Below are positions 6,552 to 7,528 of a stretch of 7,528 nt of DNA, piece by piece. A model generated the notes under the pieces. The model was not told the DNA's origin and ran no database searches. It saw only the letters and a list, made by a program, of their open reading frames with translations. The stretch lies in assembly GCA_030055545.1 (NCBI GenBank), contig JASFYK010000045.1:1-7528 (forward strand), given 5' to 3'. The position numbers were made by a program, and so were the translations under genes. The stretch's first letter is position 1. Each line of letters opens with the position of its first letter. Origin of the DNA: Thermoproteota archaeon. GTDB taxonomy: Archaea > Thermoproteota > Methanomethylicia > Methanomethylicales > Methanomethylicaceae.

Positions 6552-7528
6552 GGGAACACCACCACATCACCGGCTCTTCCGGAAACGTCCTTCGTGTCAT
6601 AGACCTTGACTAGTCGAATGCACTCAGTCGGGCATGTCGTAGCGCAGGCGCCGCACCCGATGCACTTCTTTTCGTCGATGTAGGCGAGCCCGTCCTTAAG
6701 GTATGGGGCATGGTCTCCCTTGAGCGTTATCTTGCAAGCTTCGACACACAGGGAGCAGCCAATGCACATCTCCCTGTTGACGTGTATCCGGTGCTCCACA
6801 AGCCTCCGTTCTGGGAGGCTGCACCTGATAGGTATGGCGTTTTTAGGGCAGTCAGAAGCACATATTTCGCAGAGTATGCATTTAGACACGTCAACCAACG
6901 GTTTCTTCTCAGTGATCGGGTTGAAGGAGATCGCATCGGTCGGGCATACCCTGCTGCATGTCCCACACCGGATGCAGTCATCAGTGATACTCCCGTCCCA
7001 TGAAACGGACTTTATCGAGAGGGCGCCTACGGGGCATGACTTGACGCACCGGCCGCACATCACGCAGTAACCTCCGGGGTATCTGTCCTTCAGATACATC
7101 GTCTGTGGCGGGCACACCCTAACACACTCGCCGCACAGGACGCACAGATCAGGGTTCAGCTTAACGCGACCGAGCTGGAAGGAGAGCGCATCGGTCGGGC
7201 AAGACTTGACGCACAACGAACAGAGCGAGCAGTTTATGATGGATGCCCTGGCGTCCCCCTTCTTGATGAAAGGTTTCCCGTCCTCAATCACTATTGCCTT
7301 TACAGGGCAGTTCTCGTAGCAACGCATGCAGGTGACACAGTTGACCTTCACCTTCCTGTCAGAATACGACTGCATCTTTGAGTAGTGCATCCCAACCTCT
7401 TCGGGCTTTATCTTTCCTTCATAGGAGTCGATCGCCTTCACCGGGCAGACTTCAGCACAGAGGTTGCAGTGCGTGCACTTGCCCTTTTCCTCGACCACGA
7501 ACCTTATAGCACGGGTAGGGCAGAAGTT
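6548..7528 (-). CDS. ehbK: Polyferredoxin, EhbK-like subunit of energy-converting hydrogenase (5' end beyond window)
   Basis: This is an iron-sulfur electron conduit, probably passing electrons between soluble ferredoxin and the membrane hydrogenase. The visible 326 codons hold nine complete CxxCxxCxxxC motifs, with first cysteines at visible residues 18, 64, 100, 129, 155, 185, 217, 255 and 289. A tenth is cut by the edge: the frame stays open to 7528 and reads FCPTRAIRF, the tail of another ferredoxin motif. The GTG at 7498 is therefore not the true start and the protein is longer. Eight of the nine full motifs end in Pro; the one at residue 255 ends CVEACK. No membrane segment is visible, so it should be a cytoplasmic-face subunit. 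Its stop overlaps the next start as ATGA. The ehbK symbol comes from gene order (polyferredoxin, ferredoxin, small subunit, large subunit, NuoH-like); by motifs alone it could be any polyferredoxin. Confidence 0.85.
   Translation of the reverse strand, partial: NFCPTRAIRFVVEEKGKCTHCNLCAEVCPVKAIDSYEGKIKPEEVGMHYSKMQSYSDRKVKVNCVTCMRCYENCPVKAIVIEDGKPFIKKGDARASIINCSLCSLCVKSCPTDALSFQLGRVKLNPDLCVLCGECVRVCPPQTMYLKDRYPGGYCVMCGRCVKSCPVGALSIKSVSWDGSITDDCIRCGTCSRVCPTDAISFNPITEKKPLVDVSKCILCEICASDCPKNAIPIRCSLPERRLVEHRIHVNREMCIGCSLCVEACKITLKGDHAPYLKDGLAYIDEKKCIGCGACATTCPTECIRLVKVYDTKDVSGRAGDVVVFP

Noticed and set aside
7498..7498. GTG at 7498 as the true start of the polyferredoxin
   Set aside because: The frame stays open to the window end and encodes the tail of another cysteine motif (FCPTRAI), so the gene continues beyond the window.

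Overview
This window reads as one continuous operon segment from an archaeon, transcribed entirely on the minus strand, so the genes run from position 7528 down to 1. The archaeal assignment rests on three things: an A-type (V/A-type) ATP synthase with subunits F, E, A and B, a membrane-bound group 4 [NiFe] hydrogenase whose gene order matches the Ehb type of methanogens, and Shine-Dalgarno sites of the GGAGGT/GGTGATC kind with some GTG/TTG start codons. Sampled base composition is roughly 40-65% G+C, so it is not an extreme genome. The lineage cannot be fixed from this DNA alone. A methanogen or methanogen-related archaeon is the best inference. The F-E-A-B order, with no C gene between E and F, differs from the usual euryarchaeal E-C-F-A-B-D order and leaves a TACK-type archaeon possible.

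Region 1 (7528 to 3090) is the electron-transfer and hydrogenase module. It contains a polyferredoxin cut by the window edge (ehbK-like), a two-cluster ferredoxin subunit (ehbL-like), the hydrogenase small subunit (ehbM-like), the nickel-binding large subunit (ehbN-like), a NuoH-like membrane subunit (ehbO-like) and an 88-residue protein in the position of ehbP. All four cysteines expected to hold the Ni-Fe site are present in the large subunit, and the small subunit keeps four cysteines for one [4Fe-4S] cluster. This should therefore be a working hydrogenase, not a complex I relative that has lost its metal site.

Region 2 (3073 to 1) is the ATP synthase module. It holds the central-stalk subunit F, the peripheral-stalk subunit E, the catalytic subunit A and the first 128 codons of the non-catalytic subunit B, which runs off the window.

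The genes overlap by 1 to 11 bases or are separated by at most 16 bases, and no gap is long enough for an ordinary promoter or terminator. The likely logic, which is inference, is that electrons from reduced ferredoxin pass through the polyferredoxin, EhbL and EhbM to the Ni-Fe site to make H2. The membrane arm moves ions, and the ATP synthase encoded just downstream uses that gradient. The reverse, ion-driven reduction of ferredoxin with H2, is also possible. The co-linear hydrogenase and ATP synthase is the most notable property of the window. There is no sign of mobile elements, CRISPR, RNA genes or foreign insertions.
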